DNA of 64,000 nt from positions 1 through 64,000 of the forward strand of contig QHYU01000152.1 of the NCBI GenBank assembly GCA_003224235.1, given 5' to 3'. A program made the translations under genes and the position numbers. The DNA is from Acidobacteriota bacterium. Its GTDB lineage: Bacteria; Acidobacteriota; Terriglobia; Acidiferrales; UBA7541. The number at the start of each line of letters is the position of its first letter. Within the stretch, counting starts at the first letter, position 1. This document shows, one piece after another, positions 63,481 to 64,000 of the stretch. Under the pieces are notes generated by a model that did no database searches, was not told where the DNA came from, and was given only the letters and a program-made list of their open reading frames with translations.

Positions 63481-63960
63481 ATGCTACGTAGAGGTTTGCT
63501 CCTTCTCTTTTTGGCGCTGTTGCTCCTCGCCGCAGGGGCAACGGTTGCCCTGTATCACTTCAGCATGAGCGCGCTCAACGAGCCGGGGCGAATGGAGACT
63601 TACTTGGTCACCAAGGCCAAGTTCTGGATCATCTCTAGGAGCGCCCGGGGGCCTCTGCCGCAGGCGCCACCGTATGATGCGAGGAGCGTGGCGATCGGTC
63701 AAATGGCCTATGGTGGCGAGTGCGCGAACTGTCACGGCGTTGACGGCCGCACGCCGACCGATATTGGCCGGTGGATGTATCCACGCACACTTGCTTTGGA
63801 CTCTGCGGAAGTACAACAATGGTCCGACGCCGAGCTTTTCTGGATCGTCAAGAACGGCATTCGCCTGAGCGGAATGCCGGGCTTCGGCAAGATTCACAAC
63901 GACGAGCAGATTTGGCATCTGGTCCACTACGTCCGCAGCTTGGGTACGCCGCCGCGTTGA
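63481..63960 (+). CDS. Membrane-anchored cytochrome c, 159 aa
   Basis: An N-terminal membrane anchor (RRGLLLLFLALLLLAAGATV) is followed by a single-haem cytochrome c domain. The haem motif is CANCH (GGECANCHGVDGRT), and the axial Met is likely in LSGMPGFGKIH. ATG 63481 follows GGGGGAGATTG. Such cytochromes accept electrons from periplasmic dehydrogenases; the GMC sugar dehydrogenase in this window is a possible but distant partner. Confidence 0.88.
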   Translation: MLRRGLLLLFLALLLLAAGATVALYHFSMSALNEPGRMETYLVTKAKFWIISRSARGPLPQAPPYDARSVAIGQMAYGGECANCHGVDGRTPTDIGRWMYPRTLALDSAEVQQWSDAELFWIVKNGIRLSGMPGFGKIHNDEQIWHLVHYVRSLGTPPR

Positions 63961-64000
63961 GTGCAGGTGTCCCAAGTCAGCATGGCTCCGAGCGGGATCG

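Noticed and set aside
1-64000. tRNA, rRNA, CRISPR arrays, prophage or complete insertion sequences
   Set aside because: No tRNA T-loop with matching arms, no rRNA core, no regularly spaced direct repeats, and no transposase, integrase or phage structural genes were found by eye.

Overview
The window is about 64 kb of GC-rich, densely coded bacterial chromosome. Several gene families suggest a soil-type Acidobacteriota, though this is inference because there is no rRNA gene to confirm it. They include a very large Oar-like TonB-dependent receptor with an N-terminal carboxypeptidase-regulatory domain, a 1,064-residue BNR/Asp-box protein, a DUF1080 (3-keto-disaccharide hydrolase type) protein, MacB-type permeases, and frequent GTG/TTG starts. 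Linked rpmH-rnpA-yidD-yidC-khpB and rsmG-parS-parA-parB genes suggest an origin-proximal position, but no dnaA or DnaA-box cluster is visible.

Layout. 1-8.9 kb holds a 5'-truncated amidohydrolase, a small membrane protein, a pentapeptide-repeat/transmembrane hybrid, the BNR protein, a small beta-barrel-like protein whose start region looks frameshifted, and an OsmC-family protein. 9.0-32.0 kb is a carbohydrate locus. A leftward operon (Gfo/Idh/MocA oxidoreductase, then a ribose-type ABC importer) is divergent from a rightward run: TonB receptor, IclR regulator, KduI/IolB isomerase, ExuT-like MFS transporter, KDG kinase, KDPG aldolase, two TIM-barrel sugar isomerases, a second Gfo/Idh/MocA protein, D-mannonate dehydratase, an SDR, a Tat-type gluconate-dehydrogenase subunit 3 with a GMC oxidoreductase, a third TIM-barrel isomerase and DUF1080. 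The first half reads as hexuronate to 2-keto-3-deoxygluconate to pyruvate plus glyceraldehyde-3-phosphate. The second half resembles an exported 3-keto-sugar module.

32.1-46.6 kb holds an alpha/beta hydrolase, the purD-MOSC-purE operon, a CPBP protease, rsmG, two parS sites, parA, parB, a bactofilin, two ATPase-less MacB-type permeases around a rhomboid-TPR protein, selD, and a YdjM-like membrane protein. 46.8-49.9 kb is the leftward rpmH-rnpA-yidD-yidC-khpB cluster; rpmH is only 46 codons and starts with TTG. 50.3-57.95 kb is ffh, rpsP, khpA, rimM, trmD, rplS and rnhB, with an ATP-grasp/flavin monooxygenase pair and its own leader and terminator inserted between trmD and rplS. The right end holds a TPR protein, a small membrane protein, ThiE, a thioredoxin-like selenoprotein, a zinc-finger anti-sigma-like protein and cytochrome c.

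The clearest unusual biology is selenocysteine. selD reads through an in-frame TGA at its catalytic position, followed by a hairpin with a GGTCT loop at the bacterial SECIS spacing. Near the right end a membrane-anchored thioredoxin-like protein has an in-frame TGA in a UxxC motif. Both would be cut or mis-started by standard gene calling.
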